From Simkania negevensis (GTDB taxonomy: Bacteria; Chlamydiota; Chlamydiia; Chlamydiales; JAFITR01), in assembly GCA_017116025.1 (NCBI GenBank), contig JAFITR010000103.1:1-5375 (forward strand): a stretch of 5,375 bases of DNA, given 5' to 3'. The translations under genes were made by a program, and so were the position numbers. The notes beneath the pieces were generated by a model. It worked only from the letters and a program-made list of their open reading frames with translations. It was not told the origin of the DNA and searched no databases. Shown here one piece after another: positions 5,270 through 5,375 of the stretch (the first letter of the stretch is position 1; each line of letters opens with the position of its first letter).

Positions 5270-5375
5270 CGGTTTTGTGGTTTCGCTCTTCGATGTTGTT
5301 TGTTGAGAATCAACGCTTGAGTTTGGTGGTTTTGGTAAAAAACAAGTATGCGTTTACAGAAAAAAGCTTCTTTAA

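Larger units (their letters stand above)
5170..5375. other. Downstream non-coding region without a convincing gene
   Basis: After the tandem TAG stops there is a terminator-like hairpin (5242-5269). Two frames stay open to the right edge: a + strand frame from an ATG at 5293 (27 codons, no Shine-Dalgarno) and a minus-strand frame ending at a TAA at 5182 (63 codons, ending in a basic then hydrophobic stretch). Neither has enough support to call a partial gene. Confidence 0.6.

Noticed and set aside
5182..5373. Minus-strand frame open from the right edge, ending in a basic stretch then a leucine-rich stretch
   Set aside because: It could be the 3' end of a gene entering from the right. However, the composition is odd, no start is visible, and it overlaps the terminator hairpin and repeat. 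More sequence to the right would settle it.
5293..5375. Plus-strand frame from ATG at 5293 to the window end
   Set aside because: It has only 27 codons with no Shine-Dalgarno or recognisable sequence, so it cannot be supported.

Overview
The window looks like chromosomal DNA from the Chlamydiota, probably an environmental Chlamydia-like lineage. This rests on gene content. A thioredoxin reductase gene (trxB) and a holo-ACP synthase gene (acpS) lie close together, with a small multi-spanning membrane protein next to acpS. From memory, Chlamydia trachomatis has the same neighbourhood (CT099 trxB, CT100 acpS, CT101 membrane protein). The large coiled-coil orphan protein also suits such an organism. 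The phylum call is inference and could not be checked by alignment here.

Layout, left to right. Positions 1-57 hold three copies of a 19-bp tandem repeat that runs into the left edge. A strong sigma70-type promoter (TTGACA, 18 bp, TATCAT) follows at 92-121, then trxB (155-1111, +). The trxB stop overlaps the GTG start of a secreted, probable outer-membrane beta-barrel protein (1108-1932, +), so these two form a translationally coupled pair. Convergent to them, and overlapping by 4 bp, is an acpS operon read on the minus strand: acpS (2434-2808), then a small four-helix membrane protein (1929-2423) whose Shine-Dalgarno is partly built from the acpS stop codon. A 357-bp divergent intergenic region (2809-3165) carries a 30-bp perfect palindrome almost midway between the two start codons. 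A 667-residue cytosolic or secreted coiled-coil protein of no recognised family follows (3166-5169, +). The last 206 bp hold a terminator-like hairpin and no convincing gene.

Functionally, trxB supplies thioredoxin-linked disulfide reduction. AcpS activates acyl carrier protein for fatty acid synthesis. The barrel protein belongs to the envelope. The 667-residue protein is the most interesting item. It has no signal peptide or membrane span, a coiled-coil body with an internal repeat and a proline-rich tail. A 22-bp direct repeat (20 of 22 identical) flanks it, one copy just before its promoter and one inside the downstream terminator-like hairpin. That suggests an accessory, possibly inserted or duplicated gene; a type III effector is a reasonable but unproven hypothesis.
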